Shown in pieces: positions 56,386 to 61,876 of a DNA stretch of 64,000 nucleotides. Origin of the DNA: Tubiluchus corallicola. Taxonomy: Eukaryota > Priapulida > Priapulimorpha > Priapulimorphida > Tubiluchidae. Positions within the stretch are counted from its first letter, which is position 1, and every line of letters starts with the position of its first letter. A program made the translations under genes and the position numbers. The DNA is taken from NCBI GenBank assembly GCA_030141605.1, contig JAQGDQ010000686.1:1-64000 (forward strand), read 5' to 3'. A model generated the notes under the pieces. That model did no database searches. It saw only the letters and a program-made list of their open reading frames with translations, and was not told the origin of the DNA.

Positions 56386-58915
56386 GAGGGAGAGAGATAG
56401 AGAAAGAAGACAGAGAGAAAAAGTGAGAAAGAGTAAGAGTGAGAGAGTGACAAAGAACTTTTGTTGGTGTAGTGAAGGACGAGAAAAGCTATGAGAAGCC
56501 AAGCAGCTCAGTTAGTAAATAATAAAACTCTTATACAACTACTCATATACCAGAATTGATCACATTAGAATTGTACAGTTTGGACACATCATCACAATCC
56601 ACTGATCGGTTCTGGCAATGTTCCAGCCAGCGAGTATAGCAGGGCTGTCTCTGTATACACGAGTTGGCTCTACATCTGCTCGAATTTGAAAAACATGAAA
56701 TGTCCGCACGGCTGTCACCACAGCGACTCTTGACTTTGACAAAGCACTTCTCAGCTTCCGCTCGGCATGACAACTGTGCCTTGTAACAGGAGGGAATAAG
56801 GTAACCGTTTTCATTAATCATCACACCCAAATGGTACATCGTCTGAGTGTCATTATCATTGTGAATGGTAAGGATGTTCTCCAGTTCAGGACACTTCTGA
56901 AGATTTGGAATTTCGTGAATGTCATCTCCTTCTATTATATCATCTATAGATGGTTTGAATTCTCTGATAACCACCTAAAAATAATATCAATGTTATAGGG
57001 AAAATAAGTGTGCACACCACTTGGCTTTGAGACTACAGTTTTACCATTGTTCCTACCACTGTTGTTTGGAAAACTGCTCTTGTTTGCTTACAAGTGCTTG
57101 TTCTTATATGTTATTTAATCGTAAATCGTTTCGCTTTTTATGCCAAAATTTTTGAATGTTTGAAGTTGTTGGACGAAGAATGTGAACAGCCTAACAAGTA
57201 TAACAAGTATTTAAGGAAGCGTCAGTATGTCTTTATATTCTTTTCAGTATGAATGCTGATTGGACTACATGTAAAACTCAGATGTTCTTAGGCTAAAGAT
57301 TAATGATTGTACCGAGTTGTAATCACCACAGGAAATGTGAAATCACTCTGAACTCATGTCTAATGTCTCCTTAAACTGTGGATTTATGAAAGACCTATGT
57401 TTGCTGGTTGTTTTTTTTACACTAATTTTACTATTCAGTTTCTTTTATTAGTAAATCAGTAATTGTTAATAACAATAACACATTTATTGACGATTTACAA
57501 GCCATGCAATTGTCTATAGTATGGCTAGCATCTTGCCCAATTGGCCATGTAATTAGCTAAAGTAGGCTTCTTTCATAGATGTATATATAACATAGTAATT
57601 TTTGTGTGGCAAAAGGCCTAGCTAGCCAGAAGCCACATGATGCTGACAATCGCTACGTTGCTCCTTTGCTTATTATCGAGGATGACCATGGGCACAGTAT
57701 AATTAGGTATGTCTAAAGTCTTTCTGTATTAGAACTAACGTATACATTTAAAGTAATCATGTCGTAATTTAGTCATATTGTAATGTCTTTCCTATTTACT
57801 AAAATGTAGGTCTCATATAATAGACTTTTATTCCTAAACATGTACTAATTACTCTTGTTTCATCATCATTGTAAATATCATCATTGTAAAAATGTAATAT
57901 TCATCAATAATTATGCGAATATTTTAATTACTTGTTCTTTTTTTAGATATAAAAGTAAAAGTAAATACATTTTGCTACAAATTAAACTCAATTCAGTATT
58001 TGTTTGCATCGAAAATTGCGAACATAATTGAATTCGGGGCATTCAGTTGCCCAGGTTTTGCTCTCCCGCCTACTTGTACAGAAATTCAAACTTTTTACAT
58101 TCAGTTGAAAAGTTAAAAACATTCAACTACATCGTTAAAATGAGATAAAATATATAAATTATTTCGAAGAATAAAAATCAACCATTCATCATAATCAAAT
58201 CAAGCGTTTTTCACAACTTACTTTTAGAGGAATGTCGCCAGCATGCAGCTTGAGAATGACATGAGCATGAGGATCTACTATTAAACTGTAAACTGAAAAT
58301 TCGCTGATGTTTTCCGCAAATAATATATCAATATCTGCACCTAAAACAAGATTTGAAAAATGAACACAAGCACAGCAAGTACCACACCTGATCTTATGAA
58401 CGTATCAGAACAAGCAAATTTGTAAAAATTAGAAAAAAATGTTTAATGCAATAAGACCTTTTTAAAATACCTGATATGTGCAAAAAGTATTCCAAGGGGT
58501 CTGTTAATTGTATATTATCGGAGGCTTGTTGATTTTCATGTTCACTAATAGATAGGCTGATTACAGGAGTGGTGACCAAACTTGAAGTGTTACCCCACAC
58601 GTATGGATTCTCCTTCATATAGTATGTCTGAAAAATAATTACTTGGTTTCAACTGGAGGTACACAGATTAAGACACATAGATCCGCTAAGCACTGAAATA
58701 ACGATGTCAGTAGTATCTGTTTGACACATTAAAGAGTTTTAAAGTTCACGCCATTCCAGTATCATATCAGTACACAAATAATCTCAAAGTACTAATTTAA
58801 ATTCAGAAAATGTGTGAAATAACCTTTAGAGAAAACACTTCATCGTGGTCAGTCACTAGTGCTTGTGCTGAAGGCAAGTTGAAGTGGTCCGTATCCGTCA
58901 TCGGTATATCCGAAT
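32706..58915 (-). CDS. Polycystin-1-like protein, partial (8 exons found)
   Basis: Spliced gene on the minus strand. Exons: 58824-58915, 58471-58627, 58222-58340, 56551-56974, 55558-55699, 37061-37118, 34339-34578 and 32706-32826. All splice sites are GT..AG and all seven junctions agree in phase. The product has an ENPYVWG segment like the GAIN region of polycystin-1, a Cys-rich stretch, a GPS motif (CLYW, W..AGC, CHCYHM|SSF), a first membrane helix ending VWARR, and then LEDN plus YTGIRNDAGTTANV, the start of a PLAT domain. Polycystin-1 family proteins are large membrane mechano/chemo-sensors that partner TRPP channels. The N-terminal exons and the rest of PLAT plus the other helices are not in view. 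Intron 5 contains opposite-strand receptors. Confidence 0.88.
32855..33294 (+). mobile_element. 5S rRNA-like fragment heading a GC-rich repeat (SINE candidate)
   Basis: Bases 32855-32897 closely match the last 40 or so bases of eukaryotic 5S rRNA (GATGGGTGACCGCCT, then AATACCAGGTGCTGTAGGC), including the box C region. The following 400 bp are GC-rich, unlike the flanks, and end near a TTCTGAGACAGAAGGATGCC motif. A partial 5S head on a non-5S body suggests a 5S-derived SINE or a retroposed chimera rather than a 5S gene, since the first two thirds are missing. It lies in intron 7 of the polycystin-like gene. Confidence 0.5.
33251..34245. repeat. Inverted pair of about 43-bp repeats in one intron
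   Basis: About 33251-33294 and about 34204-34245 are inverted copies with few mismatches (ACAATCCATTGTCTTCTGAG against its complement). Both lie in intron 7, so a pre-mRNA could pair across about 0.9 kb. The first copy is the end of the 5S-headed repeat, and the second may be a truncated copy of it. Confidence 0.65.
34339..34578 (-). CDS. Polycystin-1-like exon 7: GPS second half and first membrane helix
   Basis: 240 bp, phase 0 at both ends. It opens with VGPQTS and the GPS core CHCYHMSSFAG. A short linker (APNKINPIKD) follows, then a hydrophobic helix from about NPVIVLFISF to the basic VWARR. The canonical GPS cleavage pair Leu|Thr/Ser is Met|Ser here; the upstream His is kept. Confidence 0.93.
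35844..36263. mobile_element. MITE candidate with 20-bp terminal inverted repeats
   Basis: The left end, CTCATATCTCGATTTGCCAG (from about 35846), pairs with the complement of the right end, CTGCAAACCGAGATATGACT (to about 36262), with a few mismatches. The ends enclose about 400 bp with no open frame. They resemble the CAGT..CATATCTCGGTTTGC type of pogo/Tigger-like DNA transposons, but the target duplication is unclear. Confidence 0.5.
36626..36807 (+). mobile_element. 5'-truncated LINE 3' end with ACTT tail
   Basis: Starts with GGGTGGTTGACTTTGGTAAC and ends in AATAAAGATACTTACTTAC. This parallels the 3' UTR end of the LINE at 38906-41751 (GGGTGGTTGACTCGATAACC to a short tandem tail). It is a very short, 5'-truncated insertion of the same or a related family. 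Confidence 0.65.
37061..37118 (-). CDS. Polycystin-1-like exon 6: GPS first half
   Basis: A 58-bp exon between CTACAG and GTAGTT. It encodes AQCLYWNTSTEQWSSAGCQ, the Cys-x-x-Trp ... Trp ... Gly-Cys half of a GPS motif. It takes two bases from exon 5 and ends in phase 0, so it reads straight into VGPQTS of exon 7. Confidence 0.92.
37620..38290 (-). repeat. 78-bp minisatellite with an in-frame 26-residue repeat
   Basis: About eight to nine 78-bp units alternate between two forms (ACTTGCCAACAGTAACTCAC and TCTTGTCGACAGTAACTCAC). Because 78 is a multiple of three, the minus strand stays open for 258 codons (37604-38380), giving repeats such as LLPSVNVSVSYCRQEMQTLQ. There is no signal peptide, domain or recognised family. 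It could be a repeat protein, but a non-coding minisatellite in the intron is equally likely. Confidence 0.8.
38846..39412 (+). CDS. Chimeric ORF: receptor leader fused to LINE endonuclease
   Basis: 188 codons. The first 20 residues come from the receptor leader (the same DNA lies upstream of the ATG at 46394). The rest is the LINE endonuclease C-terminus with the SDH-like ADHLP motif, ending early at the A-run frameshift. Because only the end of the endonuclease is present, catalytic activity is unlikely. It is a by-product of the insertion. Confidence 0.5.
   Translation: MTQTFTHANALLLQTFRTFFIYHETKSYISEYLNMVFCNQFTPIITRPTRLTHTSKTLIDHIYTNNLKDYIIPGIILYQIADHLPIFCIVKNSISKRANSKVTIRDKSKFNQDAFLNDLTYKLNNESFVTMSTNEAFEKFMNIITETVNYHAPYKTLSRKQTKTFYKPWLTQGILTSIRKKKSIIQNS
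38865..38872 (+). promoter_or_regulatory. POU-type octamer ATGCAAAT, displaced by a LINE
   Basis: ATGCAAAT lies in the leader shared by clade P receptors. At 43692 and 46334 it lies 60 bp upstream of the start codon. Here a 2.85-kb LINE separates it from the start at 41778. Confidence 0.4.
38906..41751 (+). mobile_element. Non-LTR retrotransposon (Jockey/CR1-type LINE), 5'-truncated
   Basis: The element begins within the C-terminal part of an APE endonuclease (TLIDHIYTNN, then IADHLPIF). A one-base frameshift in an A9 run at 39382-39390 follows. The reverse transcriptase is then open to 41309, with NYRPISLL, SEHQFGFRKNHST, LDLSKAFDTV, GVPQGSTLGP and the catalytic FADD at about 40471-40482. 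The 3' UTR ends in a TTACTA tandem tail. Flanking GTTTTTC copies at 38899-38905 and 41752-41758 are a 7-bp target-site duplication. It sits in the leader of the receptor at 41778. Apart from the truncation and the frameshift it looks young. Confidence 0.93.
39510..41309 (+). CDS. LINE reverse transcriptase ORF
   Basis: About 599 codons, and by frame it continues upstream to the A-run at 39390. It carries the endonuclease-RT linker, the seven RT blocks with FADD in the palm, and a C-terminal part ending in the usual LINE signature (SVLWNSLPAHI). The function is target-primed reverse transcription in the nucleus. The ORF is uninterrupted, but without a complete endonuclease the copy is probably not autonomous. 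The true start is upstream in the full-length ORF2, not at this position. Confidence 0.9.
   Translation: MLQGNKNNMRLTWKTINEITNCKVKNHFQPNKLTQNGNEYNNHKDISEILNQFFSNIGSNMARKIPYTELKFDSFLKNPVNSTFFMYPILENETCVEINKLNINKSAGPENIPIYFYKLAVSIITPYLTTLYNKSITDGIFPNILKLAKVIPIYKSESPENPTNYRPISLLSPVAKIFEKLIFIRLDKFISTNKILSEHQFGFRKNHSTALAVSELTDRILNNIDKNVFVCGIFLDLSKAFDTVQHNILLQKMKHYGIRGLSQNFFASYLHNRQQYTSIGDTSSNLTTITCGVPQGSTLGPILFLLYINDLVNCSNFHTRMFADDTNLFLTDTKIINLQTSVNSELHKINQWMKANKLSINYKKTKYMLITPGRKTDAYENFQISMNNQILTRSKEIKYLGMFIDDNLTWSTQTKHITYKISKIKGIIARIRHYVNTDVIKLIYHALVYSYLHYGILSWGTASSNTLKPIQTHQNIIVKLMTFSGRREHATPSYIKLGLLKLNDIYKLELAKFVYKFKNNLLPELFLNYYTPASDIHSYNTRFSTNSSFFIERFNTSKGQTSLKYQGSVLWNSLPAHITSLPLHSLKKQYAKALLEAYK
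41778..42677 (+). CDS. Class A G-protein-coupled receptor, clade P
   Basis: Single-exon receptor of 299 residues. The start chosen is the MNTSS shared with paralogues; a second in-frame ATG at 41814 has a strong context (GCCACCATG). N-glycosylation sites NTS and NTT lie at the N-terminus. Landmarks are N1.50 (N46), D2.50 (D74), Glu at 3.32 (E107), ERH (124-126, His replacing Tyr), CWGP (238-241) and NPIVY (275-279). There is no TM3-ECL2 disulfide. The leader is split by the LINE at 38906-41751, so expression may be altered. An upstream extension of the open frame runs into LINE sequence. Confidence 0.93.
   Translation: MNTSSLLVDFATMNTTESGVTFLAKSVISIKVLLLILLGITIIVGNLLVLIAVCKIPRLQTKTNVLVASLAVTDLLVGLSMPAEVTSLLYPAVLSNQVFVFVLYIFEVGMVNASILHLCLIAVERHVAVVHPFKYHTNVRKETIVAALSITWIFALTEAVIYVIFKYILNVQSLLIVDVTVAFYLPVLTILVLYALIWRTARRHILQIHSQIQGSQANVMEMKATKSLAIVTFAFLVCWGPFSLYQTVCYILFYEENQEVTQFLYVFGFINSAINPIVYALSSTDFRWAVKKMLLSREL
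42678..43014. other. Receptor 3' flank
   Basis: Conserved with 44652-44990 and 47294-47620. It includes a second copy of TTTCACGTGAATTG just after the stop. An open stretch at 42792-42977 is kept in all three copies, but its differences include many amino-acid changes, so it is treated as UTR. Confidence 0.6.
43015..43600 (+). repeat. 31-bp minisatellite, about 18 copies
   Basis: Units of 31 bp around GCATCATTGTGAGAATGAAT and GACATTATACT. It ends about 150 bp before the receptor start at 43752. The same repeat precedes the receptors at 46394 (about 17 copies) and 50544 (one copy). Confidence 0.93.
43692..43699 (+). promoter_or_regulatory. POU-type octamer ATGCAAAT
   Basis: Lies 60 bp upstream of the receptor start at 43752, in the same place as at 46334. 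It falls in the proximal leader or promoter. An octamer by itself is weak evidence. Confidence 0.4.
43752..44651 (+). CDS. Class A G-protein-coupled receptor, clade P
   Basis: Single-exon receptor of 299 residues, in the same frame length as its paralogues. N-terminal NTS and NTT sites, N1.50 (N46), D2.50 (D74), Glu at 3.32 in VEDGIVNAS, ERY (124-126), CWGP and NPIVY are all present. The tail ends SREL. ECL2 is very short and lacks Cys. The open frame extends upstream to 43665, but the paralogue alignment and the split leader of the first gene favour the MNTSS start. The unit gene plus flank plus minisatellite repeats about 2.64 kb further on. Confidence 0.93.
   Translation: MNTSSLLVDFATMNTTECGVTFLAKSVISIKVLLLILLGIAIIAGNLLVLIAVCKIPRLQTKTNVLVASLAVTDLLVGLSMPAEVTTVLYPAVLSNQVFVLVLFIVEDGIVNASALNLCLIAAERYVVVVHPFKYHKIVRKETIVAALSITWIFALTVAAVCVIFFFVFNKRGLLVVDATLTFYLPMFAIFVLYVLIWRTARRHVLQIHSQGLESQANMMQMKATKTLAIVTFTFLVCWGPFSLYQTVCYILSYEPKYDIVQALYIIGFINSAINPIVYALSSTDFRWAFKKMLLSREL
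44652..45705. other. Receptor 3' and intergenic flank
   Basis: About 44652-45460 is nearly identical to about 47294-48045, and about 45400-45700 matches about 50040-50300. Small open stretches here are shared only because of recent duplication. No other gene is seen. Confidence 0.6.
45706..46235 (+). repeat. 31-bp minisatellite, about 17 copies
   Basis: Same unit and same position relative to the next receptor as the array at 43015-43600. Confidence 0.93.
46334..46341 (+). promoter_or_regulatory. POU-type octamer ATGCAAAT
   Basis: Lies 60 bp upstream of the receptor start at 46394, in the same place as at 43692. Confidence 0.4.
46394..47293 (+). CDS. Class A G-protein-coupled receptor, clade P
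   Basis: Single-exon receptor of 299 residues starting MNRSS; the first sequon is NRS. N1.50, D2.50, Glu at 3.32 (NIFEIGMVNAS), ERY, CWGP and NPIVY are intact, and the tail ends SREL. TM2 ends LSTPAEV where the first two genes have LSMPAEV. It is very close to the receptor at 43752, including flanks, so the pair arose by a recent tandem duplication of about 2.64 kb. The conserved disulfide is absent. Confidence 0.93.
   Translation: MNRSSLLGDFATMNTTDSGVTFLAKSVISIKVLLLILLGIAIIVGNLLVLIAVCKIPRLQTKTNVLVASLAVTDLLVGLSTPAEVTTVFYPAVLSNQVFVSVLNIFEIGMVNASALNLCLIAAERYAAVVHPFKYHTIVRKETIVAALSITWIFALTVAALCVIFTFIFNKHGLLIVDATLAFYLPMFTIFVLYVLIWRTARRHVLQIHSQGLESQANVIQMKATKTLAIVTFAFLVCWGPFSLYQTVCHILSYEENDEINKFLYVFGFINSAINPIVYALSSTDFRWAFKKMLLSREL
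47294..48014. other. Receptor 3' flank
   Basis: Duplicate of the flank after the receptor at 43752. It runs directly into the pseudogene at 48015 without the 31-bp minisatellite. Confidence 0.6.
48015..48857 (+). pseudogene. Clade P class A receptor pseudogene
   Basis: Homology runs from MNSTSFLIDF to a C-terminus ending MAFKEILF, but there are three frame lesions. A deletion removes most of the start of TM1 and leads to a stop at about 48084. About 4 bp are lost in TM2 near 48193 (GACTTGTTGG against GATTTACTTGTTGG). One base is lost in TM5 near 48524. TM7 also reads NLIIY where functional copies have NPIVY. Glu at 3.32 and ERY are still visible. The homology is diffuse along the gene, so the decay is older than that of the 25-kb pseudogene. 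Confidence 0.9.
48858..50304. other. Intergenic region
   Basis: Mostly unique AT-rich sequence. About 49950-50040 resembles a retroposon tail (AATAAAATTGAAATTTAATTC). About 50040-50300 matches the flank at 45400-45700. An 86-codon plus-strand stretch at 49262-49522 is not recognised. Confidence 0.4.
50305..50336 (+). repeat. Single copy of the 31-bp minisatellite unit
   Basis: One unit (GACATTATATTGGATCATTG) at the place where the neighbouring duplicates carry 17-18 copies. It probably represents the unexpanded state. Confidence 0.7.
50544..51524 (+). CDS. Divergent class A receptor, clade P, with extended C-tail
   Basis: Single exon, about 326 residues from the first leader ATG (324 from the homologous ATG at 50550). 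Numbered from the latter, N46, D74, ERY (124-126) and NPIVY (275-279) are intact. Two key positions differ from every paralogue: 3.32 is Leu107 in place of Glu, and TM6 reads ACCGP, with Cys239 replacing the W6.48 switch. The ancestral stop was removed by a small deletion, so about 25 extra residues are read from sequence that is 3' UTR in the paralogues. The leader octamer has decayed. It may have a changed ligand or signalling, or be drifting. Confidence 0.9.
   Translation: MNMNTSSFLVDFATMNTTENGVTYLAKSVTSIKVLLFLLLGISIIGGNFLVLFAICKFPRLQTKTNVLVASLAVTDLLVGLSTSAEVTTVLYPAVALNQVFVLVQYIFLLGMMTASTLNLCLIAAERYVAVVHPFKYQTIVRKEAIVAALCISWTFALTETVIYVIFVYILNAQSLFFVDVTVTFYLPVLTILVLYALIWKTARRHVLQIHSQGLESQANVIQMKATKTLAVVTFAFLACCGPISLYQTVCYILPYEENLEVTHFLLAFVCTNSAINPIVYALSSTDFRWAFKKILFSHQMSCNCVNSIKLRNRTSEQNSSNRAHN
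51640..52745 (+). repeat. 28/31-bp minisatellite, about 36 copies
   Basis: Units such as ACAACTGAACAACAAGCCTG-AAGCGGAGCAC (31 bp), with a 28-bp form lacking one AAC. The seed is visible in the 3' UTR of the receptors (TCAAATAGAGCACACAATTG). The minus strand happens to have no stops in any frame, giving artefactual frames of up to 290 codons rich in Cys and Leu. Confidence 0.93.
52935..53080. mobile_element. pogo/Tigger-like DNA transposon remnant
   Basis: The right end, read on the minus strand, is CCCTCGCTACGTCGCGGTTC followed by TCGCGGACTCG. This is the kind of terminus seen in Tigger-type Tc1/mariner elements, next to a TA. The left part (ACCGCAAAACAGTGAAACAG) is a degraded counterpart. 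No transposase is present. Confidence 0.55.
53081..55557. other. Distal part of intron 5
   Basis: No exon is recognised. It contains the foldback at 54608-54773. Small open stretches on both strands have no features. Confidence 0.5.
54608..54773. repeat. Long foldback (inverted repeat) of GT/CA-rich arms
   Basis: Left arm about 54612-54665 and right arm about 54710-54763 are complementary at roughly 51 of 54 positions, with a loop of about 44 bases. The arms include GCATGCATGAGTGCAT and TGCATGTGTATAAATAA. A transcript of either strand would form a long hairpin. Confidence 0.85.
55558..55699 (-). CDS. Polycystin-1-like exon 5
   Basis: 142 bp between TTTTGTAG and GTAAGT. It encodes a beta-rich segment with NESSNSTNISVMLHG, rich in N-glycosylation sites. 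It takes one base from exon 4 and leaves two for exon 6. By itself it looks somewhat PLAT-like (NISVMLHGYHG), but its position before the GPS makes it the end of the GAIN-like region. Confidence 0.82.
56229..56456 (+). repeat. GA-rich microsatellite
   Basis: Purine-rich tract with a pure GA run, a GATA run near 56310-56333 and interrupted GAGAAA repeats, in intron 4 (55700-56550). Confidence 0.92.
56551..56974 (-). CDS. Polycystin-1-like exon 4: Cys-rich segment
   Basis: 424 bp from TTTTTAG to a GTATAT donor. It encodes a segment with MYHLGVMINENGYL and then a dense run of cysteines (about eleven in the last 80 residues). In polycystin-1 relatives the GAIN region near the GPS has a YxxGV strand; the Cys-rich insert here is not something I recognise. 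Phase 0 in, one base over at the end. Confidence 0.88.
56975..58221 (-). other. Intron 3 of the polycystin-like gene
   Basis: AT-rich intron without recognisable elements. Confidence 0.6.
58222..58340 (-). CDS. Polycystin-1-like exon 3
   Basis: 119 bp between GTTTTAG and GTAAGT. It encodes a beta-rich segment (SVYSLIVDPHAHVILKLHAG) of the kind found in the GAIN region of polycystin-1. It takes one base from exon 2 and ends in phase 0. Confidence 0.87.
58471..58627 (-). CDS. Polycystin-1-like exon 2: ENPYVWG segment
   Basis: 157 bp between TTTTTCAG and GTATTT. It encodes KENPYVWGNTSS then VVTTPVISLSI-type strands (read VTTPVISLSI), which match the NPFxW...V.S..V.SL pattern in the GAIN region of polycystin-1 proteins. 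Phase 0 in, one base over at the end. Confidence 0.9.
58824..58915 (-). CDS. Polycystin-1-like exon 1 (most upstream seen)
   Basis: 92 bp between CTTTAG and a weak GTTATT donor. It encodes SDIPMTDTDHFNLPSAQALV and ends in phase 0, which fits exon 2. It needs one base from a preceding exon not found in the window. It is the least certain exon because the donor is non-consensus and there is no domain. Confidence 0.6.
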
Positions 58916-59675
58916 CTAAAGTACAAACAATACATACAATACAATTCCTCCAAACTACTAAGTTACTACTAAGTGGACAATTGACTTATTTGCCTAGGTA
59001 TCTTGACAATATTTACAGATTGTCCAGCTATGTCATTAATTTTTGTTTCTTTTGCCTTACATTTCCACATGTGTGTATATAATTAACCTGTTTATAAAGA
59101 TATTGAATCTCTCATTTTAAAGCCTTATGCTGGGAGCATCTTTTGTCAACTGCGTTTCAGTGATAAAAGCAAATGTACCACGGGTCACATCTACTAAGCA
59201 CGACTTAAACTCTTTCTGATATTCTGCCGTGATTTTGTGGAATAAAGTGCCATACTTCATACGCAATCCTTCTAGTTATGGTATGTTTCAAAAGATGATA
59301 AACTAGTAGAAAGATGACGAATGTAAATGCATTGAATGTCACACAAGACCTTCGAAATGTGATCTTAACTCGATTAGTTATAGGCATCCATTATGTTGAT
59401 GTTAGTATTTAAGTTAACATTGTGTATATGATTTTAATGTCTGCTAGAGTCAAAAGTGTTTCATTATAGTTGCAAAACTGTGGAATCTTTTTACCACTTA
59501 AGCACTATTTTGTATCAGTAGATTAGCTTTCTAATATGAGTCGGCTTAATAGCTCATGAAGTTAGATTTGATTTGATTTGAGTGAAAGAATCGTCCATTT
59601 CAGTTTCACAGTTCATCATTTGACGGCACTGGCTATCAGTATTAATTTATTTACTGGATGTTGCTGAACAGCCAC
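58916..59675. other. Possible upstream intron with LINE 3' remnant
   Basis: About 59200-59580 on the plus strand has an ILWNKVPYFIR-like segment and a GATTTGATTTGATTTG tail, as at the end of a LINE. It is very decayed. No polycystin exon is recognised. Confidence 0.35.
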
Positions 59676-59760
59676 ACAGATTTTTTTGCTCTTGGATTCA
59701 CCAGCTGTGGCATTAATCCAATCATTAAGCCGACAGTAAAATAGCTTTCAAATATTTTTT
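59676..59760 (+). pseudogene. TM7 relic of a clade P receptor
   Basis: Plus-strand FFALGFTSCGINPIIK followed by a decayed AFK/LF-like end matches the TM7 and tail of clade P receptors (ALGLTNSAVN..IIY in the 48-kb pseudogene). The sequence that follows (GAGCACACAAGTGAGCAAC) matches their 3' UTR. No other helix remains. Confidence 0.75.
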
Positions 59761-60264
59761 ATTATTATTCTATAACAATGTTAACTGAGCACACAAGTGA
59801 GCAACATTTGTGAAGTGGAACACAACACTGAGCAACGAGATTGAAATAAAGCACGCAACAAAATAACATTCTTGAAGTGGAAACCACAAAAGACCGGCAA
59901 TAGCAGAACATGCAATTTAGCAACATTTTCAAATGTGAGCAACGTTTTCACCTAATGTCCAGCACAATTTTCTAATACAACTGAACTAGATACTTAGAAT
60001 CAAGCACACAACTTAAGCAACGTACTCAAACAGAGAAACTGGATGCTTTGGATGATTGGAAACTGGATCTGATTAACGACAAACCATGACTCCCATCAAC
60101 TTTTAACGTCAAGTTTCTGAATAAAATCTAGCCTCATTAATATGCCTCAATTCTCTCTGATTTTGCTGCCTTTGAAACAAACAATTAAGATGATAAAGAC
60201 CCAGATTTATATTACCCGCAAATGACTCAGCCCTATCCTGTGACCACAAAATTTTACGTTTCTT
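59761..60264. other. Decayed receptor 3' UTR and spacer
   Basis: About 59780-59900 contains diverged units related to the 28/31-bp minisatellite at 51640-52745. The rest is unrecognised. Confidence 0.45.
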
Positions 60265-60508
60265 CACATCTAGATGTGTATGTCTACACAAATGATCTCA
60301 TTAGTGCAATAAAAACAGGCATTATTAACTACAAAGTTGCAGACCATTTACCTATATTTGCACTTACAAAGTACCTTAATCCATATAAAAGCTAGCATTT
60401 AGCTATCAAATGCTCTACTAAACATTTTAATCTTGACCTGGAACAGCAATTACAGCATCGCATAGATTTCATCAATAATGACATTAATTCTCAGGTTTCC
60501 CAGTTTCA

Positions 60509-60511
<3 letters not shown>

Positions 60512-60547
<36 letters not shown>
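60512..60547. repeat. TA microsatellite
   Basis: Run of TA dinucleotides within the decayed LINE. Confidence 0.92.
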
Positions 60548-60550
<3 letters not shown>

Positions 60551-60780
60551 CAATACTGAACAAACAGGCTCCTCTAAAGAAACTATCCAGATAGGAAACC
60601 GATACCCTTTATAAGCCATGGATCACACCGGCAATTTTTAAATCCATAAAAACAAGAAGCTGCATGTACAATTCATATAAACTTTCAAACTCAATATTAA
60701 AACAAACACAGTATAAGAAATTCGCTAATACACTAAACCACATCAAGGAAAAGTCCAAAAAAAGGATAACATAGAAAAAT

Positions 60781-61395
60781 CTTTCTCAAAAATAAAAACA
60801 GTGCAAAAATACATGGAACTTAGTTAACAATAAAAACAGTGCAAAAATACATGGAAGTTAGTTAACAATAAAAACAGTGCAAAAAATACATGGAACTTAG
60901 TTAACAATAAAAACAGTGCAAAAATACTGGAACTTAGTTAACAATAAAAACAGGCAAAAAATGGAACTTAGAACAAAAAAACAGTGCAAAAATACGTGGA
61001 ACTTAGTTAACAATAAAAACAGTGCAAAAATACATGGAACTTAGTTAACAATAAAAACAGTGCAAAAAATACATGGAACTTAGTTAACAATAAAAACAGT
61101 GCAAAAATACGTGGAACTTAGTTAACAATAAAAACAGTGCAAAAATACATGGAACTTAGTTAACAATAAAAACAGTGCAAAAATACGTGGAACTTAGTTA
61201 ACAATAAAAACAGTGCAAAAAATACGTGGAACTTAGTTAACAATAAAAACAGTGCAAAAATACGTGGAACTTAGTTAACAATAAAAACAGTGCAAAAATA
61301 CGTGGAACTTAGTTAACAATAAAAACAGTGCAAAAATACATGGAACTTAGTTAACAATAAAAACAGTGCAAAAATACATGGAACTTAGTTAACAG
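60781..61395 (+). repeat. 38-bp minisatellite inside the decayed LINE, about 16 copies
   Basis: Units of 38 bp (AATAAAAACAGTGCAAAAAT plus ACATGGAACTTAGTTAAC) arise from the endonuclease-RT linker, where the intact LINE has an NKNN..TWKTIN segment. Units differ mainly by ACATGG/ACGTGG and by A-run length. Confidence 0.93.
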
Positions 61396-61456
61396 TCCAA
61401 TAAACAATAAAACCACAAATCAAGTCAAACCAATAAACATAAAGCCTAAGTGCTCA

Positions 61457-61876
61457 ATGATAACAAATCCAACTGAAACATCATCTATTATCAACAACTT
61501 CTATCAAGCAGAAGGCATAAACATGGGACGAAAAATAATCACCACAAATGTTACACCTTGTGGCTACTTGACTACTGAAAATGAAAAGTCTATTTTCTTA
61601 GACCCTATTAACGAACAAGAAGTGCCTGATTTACTCTCTCAACTAAAAACTGGTAAATCACCAGGATTCTATTGCAAAATTTCCTCTGGAATGATCTCTC
61701 CTCACTATAGCCTATTCAATAGACATTTATCACAAGGAGAATTCCCAAACACATTAAACATTGCTAAACTAATCCCACTTTATAAAACACACTCACCATA
61801 CAATCCATCTAACTATCTCCCTATATCAATATTACTTGCCCTAGCTAAACTTCTTGAAAACATTATTTATAAGTGA
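61457..61876 (+). pseudogene. LINE reverse transcriptase fragment
   Basis: 139-codon open part of the decayed LINE covering the linker and the first RT blocks (LLSQLKTGKSPGF to the NYLPIS region). A stop replaces the continuation in the next block. It is not functional. Confidence 0.85.

Noticed and set aside
59205-60291. Small minus-strand frames at 59205-59387 and 60109-60291 as further upstream polycystin exons
   Set aside because: No usable splice sites in the right phase and no family motif. The first overlaps a LINE-like 3' remnant.
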